Below are positions 16,733-25,097 of a DNA stretch of 64,000 nucleotides, piece by piece. Source of the DNA: Aliiroseovarius sp. F47248L (GTDB lineage: Bacteria; Pseudomonadota; Alphaproteobacteria; Rhodobacterales; Rhodobacteraceae); assembly GCF_023016085.1 (NCBI RefSeq), contig NZ_JALKBF010000001.1:434001-498000 (forward strand), written 5' to 3'. How positions within the stretch are numbered: the first letter of the stretch is position 1; each line of letters opens with the position of its first letter. The notes beneath the pieces are model-generated. The model was not told where the DNA came from. It made no database searches and was given only the letters and a program-made list of their open reading frames with translations. A program made the position numbers and the translations under genes.

Positions 16733-17296
16733 ATGAAACGATTTCTCGCAGCCACGCCGATCCTGATTGCCCTTGTCTTGGGCGCCTTCTTCCTGTGGGG
16801 CCTCAATCCCGAACGAGATCCAAACGCGATCCCGTCGGTCCTAATATCTCAACCCGTGCCGGAATTCGATTTAGACGCCTTGGACGGCGTCGGCGTACCG
16901 GGTCTGTCACAGGCATACTTGACGGACAATCCCGCGCCGGTTGTGGTCAACGTCTTCGCCTCTTGGTGCGTCCCCTGCCGTGCCGAACATGCTGTCCTGA
17001 CGCAGATGGTCGAACGCGACGGCGTGCGGCTCATGGGGATCAACTACAAGGACAAGCCCGAGGACGCGCGCGCTTGGCTCGAAGATCTGGGCAATCCCTA
17101 CGAACGGATCGGGTCCGATCTAAACGGCCGCGCCGGAATTGAATGGGGTATTTCCGGCGTCCCCGAAACCTTCATCGTTTCGGGCGATGGCACAGTTCTC
17201 TACCGCTATGTCGGTCCGGTCGTAGGTCCTGACGCGGAAGAAAAGTTTGCGACCGCGCTCACGCAGGCACGCGCCATAAATGGTGCGGGAACATGA
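16733..17296 (+). CDS. ccmG: Thiol:disulfide interchange protein CcmG/DsbE
   Basis: A 187-aa periplasmic thioredoxin-like protein anchored by an N-terminal hydrophobic segment (MKRFLAATPILIALVLGAFF). The redox motif is VFASWCVPCRAEH near residue 80, and the cis-proline region GVPETFIVSGDG is near 145. It keeps apocytochrome c CxxCH cysteines or CcmH reduced for haem attachment. The start codon lies four bases after the ccmF stop; a longer frame beginning at 16226 merely overlaps ccmF in another phase. It overlaps ccmH by four bases. Confidence 0.95.
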   Translation: MKRFLAATPILIALVLGAFFLWGLNPERDPNAIPSVLISQPVPEFDLDALDGVGVPGLSQAYLTDNPAPVVVNVFASWCVPCRAEHAVLTQMVERDGVRLMGINYKDKPEDARAWLEDLGNPYERIGSDLNGRAGIEWGISGVPETFIVSGDGTVLYRYVGPVVGPDAEEKFATALTQARAINGAGT

Positions 17297-17769
17297 TCCG
17301 AATCGTTGTCCTCACGGCTCTGATCTTGATCGCCTTGCCGCTTGCCTCACATGCCGTCGAACCCGACGAAATGCTGGCCAACCCGGTCCTGGAGGTGCGT
17401 GCGCGCGCGATTTCGAAAGATCTGCGCTGCGTGGTCTGCCAGAATCAGGACATCGACAGTTCCAACGCAGGCGTTGCGCGTGACCTGCGGCTGCTGGTTC
17501 GCGAGAGGCTAATGGCTGGCGACACCGATCAGCAAGTGTTGGGCTATATCCAAGCCCGCTATGGCGACTATGTTCTGCTGAAACCGCCCTTCAAACCGGA
17601 AACCTACGTTCTTTGGTTGACGCCCCTCATTCTCTTTCTGATCGGCTCCGGCGGCGCGGTCGCGGTCCTTGCCAGATCCGGTCGGCGAATGGCGAATGCA
17701 GACCTGAGCGACGAAGAGGAGCGCCGGGTTTCCAAACTGCTGGCACAGACTGGAAGGAATGAATCGTAA
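17293..17769 (+). CDS. ccmH: Cytochrome c maturation protein CcmH
   Basis: A 158-aa periplasmic, membrane-anchored thiol-oxidoreductase of the haem lyase complex. Signal peptide, then the diagnostic LRCVVCQNQDIDSSNA (redox pair C-x-x-C near residue 48) and RLLVRERLMAGDTDQQVLGY. A C-terminal transmembrane helix sits at about 108-125. Start overlaps ccmG (ATGA) and its stop overlaps the ccmI start (TAATG). Length and motifs are normal. Confidence 0.95.
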   Translation: MIRIVVLTALILIALPLASHAVEPDEMLANPVLEVRARAISKDLRCVVCQNQDIDSSNAGVARDLRLLVRERLMAGDTDQQVLGYIQARYGDYVLLKPPFKPETYVLWLTPLILFLIGSGGAVAVLARSGRRMANADLSDEEERRVSKLLAQTGRNES

Positions 17770-18935
17770 TGCTATGGATTATCTTTGCGTCCCTGGCGCT
17801 GCTTGCAGCAATTTGCCTGCTGCTCCCCCTGCGATCGCTCCGCTCGGACATCTCCGGCCGCACCGAAGGGTCCGTTTCCATCCTGTCCGATCAGTTGCAT
17901 GAGGTGCGCGCCGATGCGGAGCGCGGCCTGATCACGAAGGAGGAAGCCCGCGCTGCCCTAATCGAGATCAAACGGCGCATACTGTCGCTGGAACGGAAGA
18001 GCCAGCACGCGGAACCAGCCAGATCTGCTCGCTCTTCAGGCATCGTCGTCTGGGCGACTGCCTTGATGGTACCTTTGGCGGCAGGCGCACTCTACATGCA
18101 ACTGGGATCGCCCGACCTGCCGAGCCTGGCGTTCGCCGAGCGTGAGGCGGAGCAAAACCAACAGGTTGAAATCACCGGGTTGACTGAGCGTTTGTTGGCC
18201 CGCTTGCAAAGCGATCCGGGCGGCGGCCCGACCGAAGGTTGGATGTTGCTCGGTCAAACCTATATGCGCATGGGCCGCTACAGGGATGCGGTTTCCGCCA
18301 TGGAGAACGTGACCGAGCGCCCCGATGCAACCTCGGCCATTCTTTCGCAATACGCCGAGGCGATGATCGCTGTAGATGATGGGATCGTGACACCCGCTGC
18401 CCGCAAAGCCATCGCAGCGGCACGCGACATGGACCCATCCAATCCGGCAGCCACCTATTACGAGGCCATTGCGCTCAACCAGGCCGGCGACAGCGAGGCG
18501 GCCCACGATCTGCTGACTGGCCGTCTGGGCACGGCCACTGGCCCTGCCCCCTGGATGGAAGCGTTCATCGCCCAGGCCAACCGCATCGGAGAGACACTTG
18601 GCCGCGACCTCGTTAGCCTGGCAACATTCGCTCCGACGGTTAACAGAGACACGCCTGGCCCTACCGCAGCCGACTTGGCTGCGTCGGCAGATATGAGCGA
18701 GCAAGACAGGAGCACCTTCGTCCGCTCGATGGTCACGCGGCTGGCCGAGCGGTTGCAGGACGAACCTAATGATCTGGACGGCTGGATGCGGCTTGGCAAC
18801 GCCTATCGAGTGCTGGGCGAGATGGAGAAGGCGCGTGCGGCCTATGCGGCGGCCGAGAGGTTGACCGAAAGCCTGCCATCCGGCGACCCGCGAGTGCAGC
18901 GGATCAGGCAGGCACTAACAGAACTTCGCAGCTGA
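17769..18935 (+). CDS. ccmI: Cytochrome c assembly protein CcmI (TPR)
   Basis: A 388-aa protein with two N-terminal membrane helices (about residues 2-20 and 95-113) and a periplasmic TPR-like C-terminal part. A coiled segment (LHEVRADAERGLITKEEARA) and helix pairs such as GWMLLGQTYMRMGRYRDAV and GWMRLGNAYRVLGEMEKAR are typical. CcmI holds apocytochrome c for the haem lyase. It ends the ccmFGHI operon. Confidence 0.9.
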   Translation: MLWIIFASLALLAAICLLLPLRSLRSDISGRTEGSVSILSDQLHEVRADAERGLITKEEARAALIEIKRRILSLERKSQHAEPARSARSSGIVVWATALMVPLAAGALYMQLGSPDLPSLAFAEREAEQNQQVEITGLTERLLARLQSDPGGGPTEGWMLLGQTYMRMGRYRDAVSAMENVTERPDATSAILSQYAEAMIAVDDGIVTPAARKAIAAARDMDPSNPAATYYEAIALNQAGDSEAAHDLLTGRLGTATGPAPWMEAFIAQANRIGETLGRDLVSLATFAPTVNRDTPGPTAADLAASADMSEQDRSTFVRSMVTRLAERLQDEPNDLDGWMRLGNAYRVLGEMEKARAAYAAAERLTESLPSGDPRVQRIRQALTELRS

Positions 18936-19114
18936 CGGCGCGCCGCGCTTCGGCACGCAACCGAGGATGCGAAACCTTGCTGGCGGGATTCGGACGAATT
19001 GACAGGGATGCACTGCGCGATGCGGATCATTGCGCGTCGTAGGTCTGGTCAGTGTAGTGAGAAGCAGCAGGATGGTGCGCATGGGGCGATCCTGATCCTC
19101 TTTCGTTCACGTTC

Positions 19115-19891
19115 TCAGGACGTCGCTGGCTCGTCGTGTTTCTCCTGGCCGCATTCTGCGCTGCGGCCCGCGTGTGCGATCCAGCACATGTCGCAGACCG
19201 GGTCGCCATTGGACAGAGTACGCTTGCGGAAATAGTGGCCCCGTCGACCATCCCCTGCGATGACGTCGGCACCGGGCCAGTCGTAGCGGCACCAGCTCTG
19301 CCGGAACGCTTCCAAGGAGTCGGGGTCGTCCTCCGCCCGGGCCATGCGGCGCACAAAGCTCTGCGGCGGGCAATGGGTGAAATGGGTCAACAGGTCGTCG
19401 CCGTCGCGGCTGACCAGAACGGCATAGCCTGGCGCGCCGGAGGGTGTGAAGGGGAACACCAGCAGCGCGCGGATGGTCCAGCGCAGCCGGCGACCGGAAT
19501 CGCGGGTGAGCAGGCGCACGGGCAGTGCGCTGAACGCCAGCATCCGCCGGTAGATGTCCCAGCCGAGATCAGCAACCACCTGCCGTGCGGAATCGGGCGC
19601 GATGGCGCAAGCGCGCAGGCTGCGGTCGGCAGCCATCGTCCAAATCGCCATTTCCACCATCATCTGGCTACCGAAAGTCGGAAGCTTTGCCTGCCCTGCA
19701 TGGGAGCGCAGGTGGTCTGCCTCCGTGGTCATCGCCACTACGAATGCCTCGATTTCCGGCGCCAGCCAGCGGGTCTCGCGCCCCTCCGTGTCGCGCAGGC
19801 CGCGTATGACAAGACCGCGCCGCGCCGCCCGGGCGACGAGGCGTCGGATCAGCTTGCGTGCCAACCACAGGCGGAGCGAACCGTCAGCCAT
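19115..19891 (-). CDS. L-2-amino-thiazoline-4-carboxylic acid hydrolase-like protein
   Basis: A 258-aa protein whose C-terminal part (HYFRKRTLSNGDPVCDMCWI then AHAG) matches the ATC hydrolase family, best known for converting L-ATC to N-carbamoyl-cysteine. The adjacent FRQSWCRYDW and DVIAGDGRRGHYF are usual for the family. Many members occur outside cysteine-degradation operons and have unknown substrates; here the partner is a cation efflux gene. It overlaps the CDF gene upstream by eight bases. Conserved Cys residues (CDMC) could bind metal, which is speculation. Confidence 0.68.
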   Translation of the reverse strand: MADGSLRLWLARKLIRRLVARAARRGLVIRGLRDTEGRETRWLAPEIEAFVVAMTTEADHLRSHAGQAKLPTFGSQMMVEMAIWTMAADRSLRACAIAPDSARQVVADLGWDIYRRMLAFSALPVRLLTRDSGRRLRWTIRALLVFPFTPSGAPGYAVLVSRDGDDLLTHFTHCPPQSFVRRMARAEDDPDSLEAFRQSWCRYDWPGADVIAGDGRRGHYFRKRTLSNGDPVCDMCWIAHAGRSAECGQEKHDEPATS

Positions 19892-20828
19892 TGCCGGCCT
19901 GACGGTCCGAGGTAATATCGATCATTTCGGCGCCGCGCTCGTCGAGACACTCGGTTTCGGTCTGGAGCGTTACGAAGAAGAAGTCGTGATCTTCGCGCAG
20001 CACGCGATGTGCCCGTCGTTGCACCGCCTGGGGATCCGCGCCGTCACCGACGCGGAGATGGGCCGAAAACACGTTGCGCCCGCTGGTCAATGTCCATGCG
20101 TGGACGTGATGCACATCGCGCACCCCGTCGAGCGTTTCCAGATCCGCGATCACCGACTCCAAATCGATCTCGCTCGGCGTTGCCTCCATCAACAGCCGCG
20201 CCGCATCTCGCAGGATGCCCCAGCTGGCCCAGAGCAACACGAAGCCGAATGCCATTCCCAAAAGCGGGTCGATCATCAGGAAACCGGTAAAGCGGATCAC
20301 CAACGCCGTGACGATGATTAGCAGGCTGCCCACGAAGGTCTGGATGATATGCCAGAGCGCGCCGCGCACGTTCATGTCGCTCTGGCTCTGTTTCCAGATG
20401 AGGCCAAGCGAAATGAACTCTGTCACAAGGCCCCCGGCCGCGGCAAGCAACATCGGCCCTGTCGGTAAATCGATCGGTGCATTCAGGCGCATCGCCGCCA
20501 TGTAAATCACGACCAGCGCCATGCCGGCCAGAAACCCGCCATTGACCAGGGCGCCGAGAATCTCAGATCTGTACCAGCCAAAGCTGAAATCCGCATCGGC
20601 AGGCCGGCGGGACAGTCGGGCCGCGCCTAGGGCTACGAGGATTCCGCCCACTGCGGAAAACGTGTGGAATGCATCCGACAGGACCGCGATCGATCCGGTC
20701 CACAGTCCGATACCCAGTTCCACGATGAAGTAAACGCCAGTCAGCCAGGCCGAGATGACCATGCCCCGACCACTTGTCGGCATGTGTAATCCGTGCCCGC
20801 CGATATGGGTTTCTTTTTCTGCACTCAT
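19884..20828 (-). CDS. Cation diffusion facilitator (CDF/CzcD-like) metal exporter
   Basis: The ATG at 20828 is chosen because AGGAGG lies nine bases upstream; an ATG at 20849 precedes that site and has none. The protein is 314 aa. Six membrane helices contain the metal sites: LSDAFHTFSAVGG and, in helix V, DPLLGMAFGF. The cytoplasmic domain has GVRDVHHVHAWTLTSG, typical of CDF proteins. CDF transporters exchange Zn(II), Co(II) or Cd(II) for protons. The helix-II site has DAFHT (D-x-x-H), compatible with zinc. A His-rich N-terminus (THIGGHGLHM) may bind metal. Confidence 0.9.
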   Translation of the reverse strand: MSAEKETHIGGHGLHMPTSGRGMVISAWLTGVYFIVELGIGLWTGSIAVLSDAFHTFSAVGGILVALGAARLSRRPADADFSFGWYRSEILGALVNGGFLAGMALVVIYMAAMRLNAPIDLPTGPMLLAAAGGLVTEFISLGLIWKQSQSDMNVRGALWHIIQTFVGSLLIIVTALVIRFTGFLMIDPLLGMAFGFVLLWASWGILRDAARLLMEATPSEIDLESVIADLETLDGVRDVHHVHAWTLTSGRNVFSAHLRVGDGADPQAVQRRAHRVLREDHDFFFVTLQTETECLDERGAEMIDITSDRQAGNG

Positions 20829-20888
20829 TGAACATCCCTCCTGAGACATTTAACAATTCCTATCCAGCATAGGCAGAACAACCACATC

Positions 20889-23009
20889 TTAATCGCCCGA
20901 AGCGACTGATCTCTCCGCCGCTTTCTCGAACGCGGAGAGCACAGCCTCGGACGACAAAAGCTCAGGCAAGACGATCCCCTCCGGCGCGCCCGGCCCATAG
21001 ACCGCGTTGAACGGGATACCGTAGCGGTCGAAGCTTTCCAAATAGCGTGAGATTGAGTCGTCAGGACGGGTCCAATCGGCCTGCATTGCCGTCACACCCG
21101 ACGTGCGGATGGCGCTTAGGACCGGCTCACGGTCGAGCACAAGCGCTTTGTTGGCCTTGCAGGTGAGGCACCAATCGGCGGTCACATCGACGAAGACGAC
21201 TTCTCCTCGCGACACGAGCTTTGCAATCTCTCCACGGTCGAATGCGGTCCATTCTGTCGCCAAGGTGACGTTCGGTGTGCTGGCCTCGGACAGATATCCC
21301 GCCGAGACAATGGCCAGAGCAGCCATGACTGCAGCTCCAGACAAGCGGATGCCCGTAGACAGCCGATTGAAGGAAAGGATCGTGACCAGGATCGCACTGA
21401 GTGCCAGAACCGCAAGAGCCGAGCGAACCCCGCCAACACCGATGAGCACCCAGAACAGCCAGCCGGCCGTTCCCACCAATGCCAGCCCGAGCAGAATCTT
21501 TAGCCACAGCATCCAGCGGCCCGGCTTCGGCAGGTGCGAGATCGCCGCTGGAAACGCGGCAACAAGAAGATAGGGAAAGGCCAGACCCAAGCCCAGAGCG
21601 GTGAATATCACCGTGATGTCGAGTGCCCCCCCGGCCAAAGCAAAAGCCACGGCGGTGCCGAGGAAGGGCGCCGAACATGGCGTCGCGAGGACGGCTGCAA
21701 ATGCGCCCGTGGCAAAGTCGCCAGTATAGCCTTTTCCGCGACCAGCGCGCGCGAGTCGCGTCTGCAACGACGACGGGACGGAGATTTCAAACGCCCCGAA
21801 AAGGTTGGCAGAAAACACTGCGAGTATTAGGAACATCACCGCCAGAAATAAGGGGTTCTGGAATTGCAGGCCCCAGCCCACAGTCATCCCAAGACCGCGC
21901 GCCGCGATCGTCAAAGCCGCAAGCGTCCACATGAACGCTAATACGCCGAGCGCGGAGACCGCAAACCCCATGCGGATGCGACCCCTGCCTTGATCTCGCA
22001 TCTTCATAGTCGATGAAAGTTTGATAGAGAGTACCGGCAGCACGCACGGCATGACATTCAAAATAAGCCCGCCAAGGAAGGCGATTGCGGCAACCCAAGC
22101 CAGTTCTGCCACGCCCGGCAGCACGCGATCAAGCGTGAAGGGTGGCTTCGGCGCTTCATCGGTCAACTCCGCGAACAAGCTGGCCGAGCGCTCGCCATCT
22201 GTCACTGTGAGCCATAAATCGGGCAAGTCCGTCTCCACATTCAAAACGGGCAGACGGGCCCAGAGCAGATGACTACCTTCGCCCAAGCGGATATCGGGCT
22301 TGCCAAATGCCGTTCCCGCGCCCAGTTCAGGAAAGACATCCGGGCTGTCAAACGGTTGCTCGCTTCGCGCGGCCAAAGTCAGCGCCGTCATATCGGGATC
22401 GAAATAGGCCGACTGAATCGAGATACCACTCTCAGCGCCGTCGTCCGGAACCTTTTTCACATAGGAAGAAATGAGCGCGGCCGCAGCGGCGTCAACGCCG
22501 CTGGCTCGTGGCAATGCGAGCGTTAGCGTGAACTCCTGCGGGACGCAAACAATCGAACAGGTCAAGAGCGTGACATTGGCATTCAAATGTACTGGCGCGC
22601 CAGGCTCGGCCAATGTGATGCGCAGCGGAAGCACCACGTCATCGTGATATCCGAAATTCTCGATCCCGAAAGCGGTGAACCGTTGCGGCGCGGGCCACAA
22701 CAAATTGACCTCCGCTACATTCTCCGACCCGGTCCAGTCGATCGATGGGGGAGTGCCGACCTCGCCGGGCGACCGCCAATAGGCTTTCCAGCCCTCGCCC
22801 AGATTCAAATGAAGCCCGGCTGACAGTGACATCGCGTTCGGGCCAACACCGTTCTCGGCAACGATCAGACGCGCCTGGACGGCCGTGTTGGAAAAACTCT
22901 CGGACTCGGCCGCATTCGAAACGTTAGCCAGTCCCGCGCTGGCGCAGATCAGCAAGATCAGCCTTGAAGCGAAAACCCGGAAGAATTTTTCCAACACGTA
23001 TTCTAACAT
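20889..23009 (-). CDS. scsB: ScsB/DsbD-like membrane thiol:disulfide reductase
   Basis: About 706 aa with three modules: a signal peptide and periplasmic immunoglobulin-like domain (about residues 30-300), an eight-helix DsbD/CcdA-type membrane core (about 310-590; VMPCVLPVLSIK and LATPCSAPFLGTA carry the electron-transfer cysteines), and a C-terminal thioredoxin domain with ADWCLTCKANKALV. It carries electrons from cytoplasmic thioredoxin to periplasmic partners. ScsB proteins confer copper tolerance with ScsC. The partner gene upstream overlaps it by seven bases (ATGTTAG). A TTG at 23021 has a closer GAGG and is the alternative start. Third gene position suggests control by the copper promoter at 24343. 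Confidence 0.9.
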   Translation of the reverse strand: MLEYVLEKFFRVFASRLILLICASAGLANVSNAAESESFSNTAVQARLIVAENGVGPNAMSLSAGLHLNLGEGWKAYWRSPGEVGTPPSIDWTGSENVAEVNLLWPAPQRFTAFGIENFGYHDDVVLPLRITLAEPGAPVHLNANVTLLTCSIVCVPQEFTLTLALPRASGVDAAAAALISSYVKKVPDDGAESGISIQSAYFDPDMTALTLAARSEQPFDSPDVFPELGAGTAFGKPDIRLGEGSHLLWARLPVLNVETDLPDLWLTVTDGERSASLFAELTDEAPKPPFTLDRVLPGVAELAWVAAIAFLGGLILNVMPCVLPVLSIKLSSTMKMRDQGRGRIRMGFAVSALGVLAFMWTLAALTIAARGLGMTVGWGLQFQNPLFLAVMFLILAVFSANLFGAFEISVPSSLQTRLARAGRGKGYTGDFATGAFAAVLATPCSAPFLGTAVAFALAGGALDITVIFTALGLGLAFPYLLVAAFPAAISHLPKPGRWMLWLKILLGLALVGTAGWLFWVLIGVGGVRSALAVLALSAILVTILSFNRLSTGIRLSGAAVMAALAIVSAGYLSEASTPNVTLATEWTAFDRGEIAKLVSRGEVVFVDVTADWCLTCKANKALVLDREPVLSAIRTSGVTAMQADWTRPDDSISRYLESFDRYGIPFNAVYGPGAPEGIVLPELLSSEAVLSAFEKAAERSVASGD

Positions 23010-23764
23010 TGGGACGTCCAATTTTCCTCGATCTCCATCTCTGCAATACGCAGGATAGTAGCCTCATCGACCTGGCCTTGGATAACCGTTCGACCAATCA
23101 CCAGCGCGGGCGTGCCAATGAATCCGAAAACCTTCGCCAGAGCCGCACTGTTCTCCAATTCTCTGACAACTGCGGCGCCCTGCATGTCGGCAACCAGACG
23201 CCTGTGATCGATACCGATGTCCTGTGCCAAAGCTTGTAAGTATTCCGGCGTCGCCACAAAGGGGGATTTCATAAGCCGCTCATGAAAGGCGACATAGGCG
23301 CCCTGGCGCTTCGCCGCCAGAGCAGCCTTTGCCGCAATATCCGAAGGCTGCCCGAGAAGCGGCAATTCATGCCAATTGACGTGTAAGTTGCTGTCGGTAC
23401 GCGCGTCGAGTGCGGCAAGGGTTTTTGTCTGGACACGACAGAAAGGGCAGTAATAATCCGAAAAGGACGCGGCCGGAACGAGTTGTGTTTCAGACAGAAA
23501 ATCGCCGTACAACGCGCCGCAAATATCTGCCCTGACACGCGCCTCAGCTTCCGCTAAAATATCGGTGTTCGGAGCAATCAATCCGAAGAATGGATCGAAT
23601 CCACCCGAACTTTCCCCAACAGATAGCCTACGAAATCCCAGTGGATTGTGAACTTCGTCGAAGTTAAGCTCGGTCGGACGAATATCTGGAAAATACCTGA
23701 AACCAACATAGGCAGCCACAAGAGCCGCGAGAACCCCCAGAGTATGTCGCCGCTTCTCAATCAT
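23003..23764 (-). CDS. DsbA-family periplasmic thiol protein, ScsC-like
   Basis: A 253-aa protein with an uncleaved-looking N-terminal hydrophobic segment (about residues 8-24), so it is probably membrane-tethered in the periplasm. The thioredoxin-type active site is YYCPFCRVQT (C106, C109), and the cis-Pro loop GFIGTPALVIG is near 215. The family ranges from DsbA oxidases to ScsC/BcfH isomerases that bind Cu(I). Its overlap with the scsB-like gene indicates a reduced, ScsB-driven isomerase or copper-binding role. Confidence 0.86.
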   Translation of the reverse strand: MIEKRRHTLGVLAALVAAYVGFRYFPDIRPTELNFDEVHNPLGFRRLSVGESSGGFDPFFGLIAPNTDILAEAEARVRADICGALYGDFLSETQLVPAASFSDYYCPFCRVQTKTLAALDARTDSNLHVNWHELPLLGQPSDIAAKAALAAKRQGAYVAFHERLMKSPFVATPEYLQALAQDIGIDHRRLVADMQGAAVVRELENSAALAKVFGFIGTPALVIGRTVIQGQVDEATILRIAEMEIEENWTSQC

Positions 23765-23782
23765 ATCTTGTCACTTTCTCCT

Positions 23783-24019
23783 TCACTCCAGATCAACGGC
23801 GAATCCCCTCCTGCCTTCTTGGCACTCAAGCACCGCCAACCCACTGTCGGTAACCCGCTTTACCATACAACCTTCGGGGAGGTCGGCCACTTGGCGCTTT
23901 GAGGTGATTTGGGTATCACCGCTGGGATTGCATTGGCTTATTGTCTGAGCACACGCGCCGAGCAAGAGTGTGATCAGGAGCAGTAAAAACCAGCGAAAGA
24001 TACTTAACCTCGCCACCAT
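23783..24019 (-). CDS. Small lipoprotein
   Basis: A 78-aa protein with a lipoprotein signal: hydrophobic FRWFLLLLITLLLGACAQT, with the lipobox LGAC and the lipidated Cys near residue 22. The mature part is about 55 residues with three more Cys (QCNPSG, EGCMVK, LECQEG), unusual for so small an envelope protein and compatible with metal or disulfide chemistry beside ScsBC. It directly abuts the upstream DUF2933-like gene. No family recognised. Confidence 0.72.
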   Translation of the reverse strand: MVARLSIFRWFLLLLITLLLGACAQTISQCNPSGDTQITSKRQVADLPEGCMVKRVTDSGLAVLECQEGRRGFAVDLE

Positions 24020-24316
24020 CTATTCGACGGCTACACTTTGATCCGTCTGGATCCGCCCATTGCCGGTCTGCCTGCCCTTTTCGCCAGCTGCCCCATGGCA
24101 TGCTATCCCCATCATCCGATGAGCGATCACATGAGCGCCGACACAAACAAGAACGGGCGCGAATGCGGAGAGTCCGAAGGACAGATCACTTGAATGCCTA
24201 CCTGCGACTGCGAAAGCCGCAACGGGAATTAGCATCACTGCGCAGCAGGTCCACATGGCGTATTTCATCAGCCGCATTTCGCTCGATTGCTCAGGAAGAG
24301 TTTCGCGTTCATTCAT
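24020..24316 (-). CDS. Small membrane protein, DUF2933-like
   Basis: A 98-aa protein with two hydrophobic segments (about residues 18-40 and 48-64), then HVIAHRMMGIACHG. The two-helix plus His/Met/Cys-rich tail layout resembles DUF2933 proteins, which are common in copper and silver islands. It is the first gene of the leftward lipoprotein/ScsC/ScsB operon and sits directly downstream of a CueR-type promoter. Role unknown; metal binding is plausible. Similarity is modest. Confidence 0.65.
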   Translation of the reverse strand: MNERETLPEQSSEMRLMKYAMWTCCAVMLIPVAAFAVAGRHSSDLSFGLSAFAPVLVCVGAHVIAHRMMGIACHGAAGEKGRQTGNGRIQTDQSVAVE

Positions 24317-24342
24317 TTCATTACCTCTTCAATACAGGTGAT

Positions 24343-24373
24343 GGGCTAAAGGCTTCCTGCACCGGAAGGTCAA
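24343..24373 (-). promoter_or_regulatory. CueR/HmrR-type promoter of the leftward Scs-like operon
   Basis: On the minus strand: TTGACC (24373-24368), a 19-base spacer TTCCGGTGCAGGAAGCCTT, then TAGCCC as -10. The TTCC-6-GGAA dyad inside a 19-base spacer is the hallmark of MerR-family Cu(I) activators, which untwist over-long spacers. The first gene starts 27 bases downstream. Confidence 0.78.
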
Positions 24374-24420
24374 TGTTACAAAAGGATACAAAAATCACTG
24401 TTTTGTCAGAGCGCTCTCGC

Positions 24421-24451
24421 TTGACCTTCCCGTGCTGGAAGGTGGTTTATC
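24421..24451 (+). promoter_or_regulatory. CueR/HmrR-type promoter of the L,D-transpeptidase/cytochrome/MCO operon
   Basis: TTGACC at 24421, a 19-base spacer (TTCCCGTGCTGGAAGGTGG) and TTTATC. It contains a perfect dyad ACCTTCC-6-GGAAGGT (24425-24444), the best of the island's five copies. It is back-to-back with the leftward promoter, the two -35 boxes being 47 bases apart. The L,D-transpeptidase starts at 24493. Confidence 0.85.
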
Positions 24452-24492
24452 CTACTTAAATAGCCACATTTCAGATATGAGAGCAGGCCAAT

Positions 24493-25065
24493 ATGAGGCA
24501 GACTGAAAAGACCTTCGATCGACGTCGATTTCTAATGACGAGTGCCAGTGGCATGGCTTCATTAGCGGCTCCATCCGTGCTTTGGGCTCAGCAAGCTGCA
24601 CCAGCGACGCGCAACATTTCCTCTTTTCGGTTGCACGATTGGCAGGATCATTTCGACACTCTCGGCAAAGGCATCTTGCTGTCAGATACGATCACAAAGG
24701 TTCTTCAGCACTGGACCGCCGATGGTGAGATGCGCATCTACCCGACATCGGTACCAATGTCGGACGAACTGACACGCCGTGGCTATACCGAGATCGTTTT
24801 TAAGGATAACGCCCCCGACTGGGCGCCGACCCCAGCGATGATTGAACGCGACCCCAGCTTGCCGCGTTATGTGTCGCCGGGGCCGGACAACCCGCTGGGC
24901 ATCCGCGCGATGCATCTGAGCTGGCAGTATTATCGCATTCACGGCACCAACGATACGCGCAAGATCGGTCGTAAATCATCGAACGGCTGCATAGGCCTTT
25001 ATAACGAGCATATCGTCGAGGTGTTCAACAGAACGCCCGTTGGAACACAGGTCAAACTCATTTAA
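24493..25065 (+). CDS. Tat-exported L,D-transpeptidase (YkuD family)
   Basis: A 190-aa periplasmic enzyme. The N-terminus has a twin-arginine signal (FDRRRFLMTSASGM) with a hydrophobic core and an AQQ cleavage region. The catalytic YkuD signature YRIHGTND, then GRKSSNGCIGLYNEHI supplies the histidine and the nucleophile C166. Such enzymes make 3-3 crosslinks or attach proteins in peptidoglycan. It is the first gene after the strongest CueR-type promoter. In E. coli copper is known to inhibit L,D-transpeptidases, so an extra copper-induced copy could restore crosslinking; this link is inferred. Confidence 0.88.
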   Translation: MRQTEKTFDRRRFLMTSASGMASLAAPSVLWAQQAAPATRNISSFRLHDWQDHFDTLGKGILLSDTITKVLQHWTADGEMRIYPTSVPMSDELTRRGYTEIVFKDNAPDWAPTPAMIERDPSLPRYVSPGPDNPLGIRAMHLSWQYYRIHGTNDTRKIGRKSSNGCIGLYNEHIVEVFNRTPVGTQVKLI

Positions 25066-25097
25066 TCGCGTCATCAGGTTGCAGAGGAAAAAGCAGT

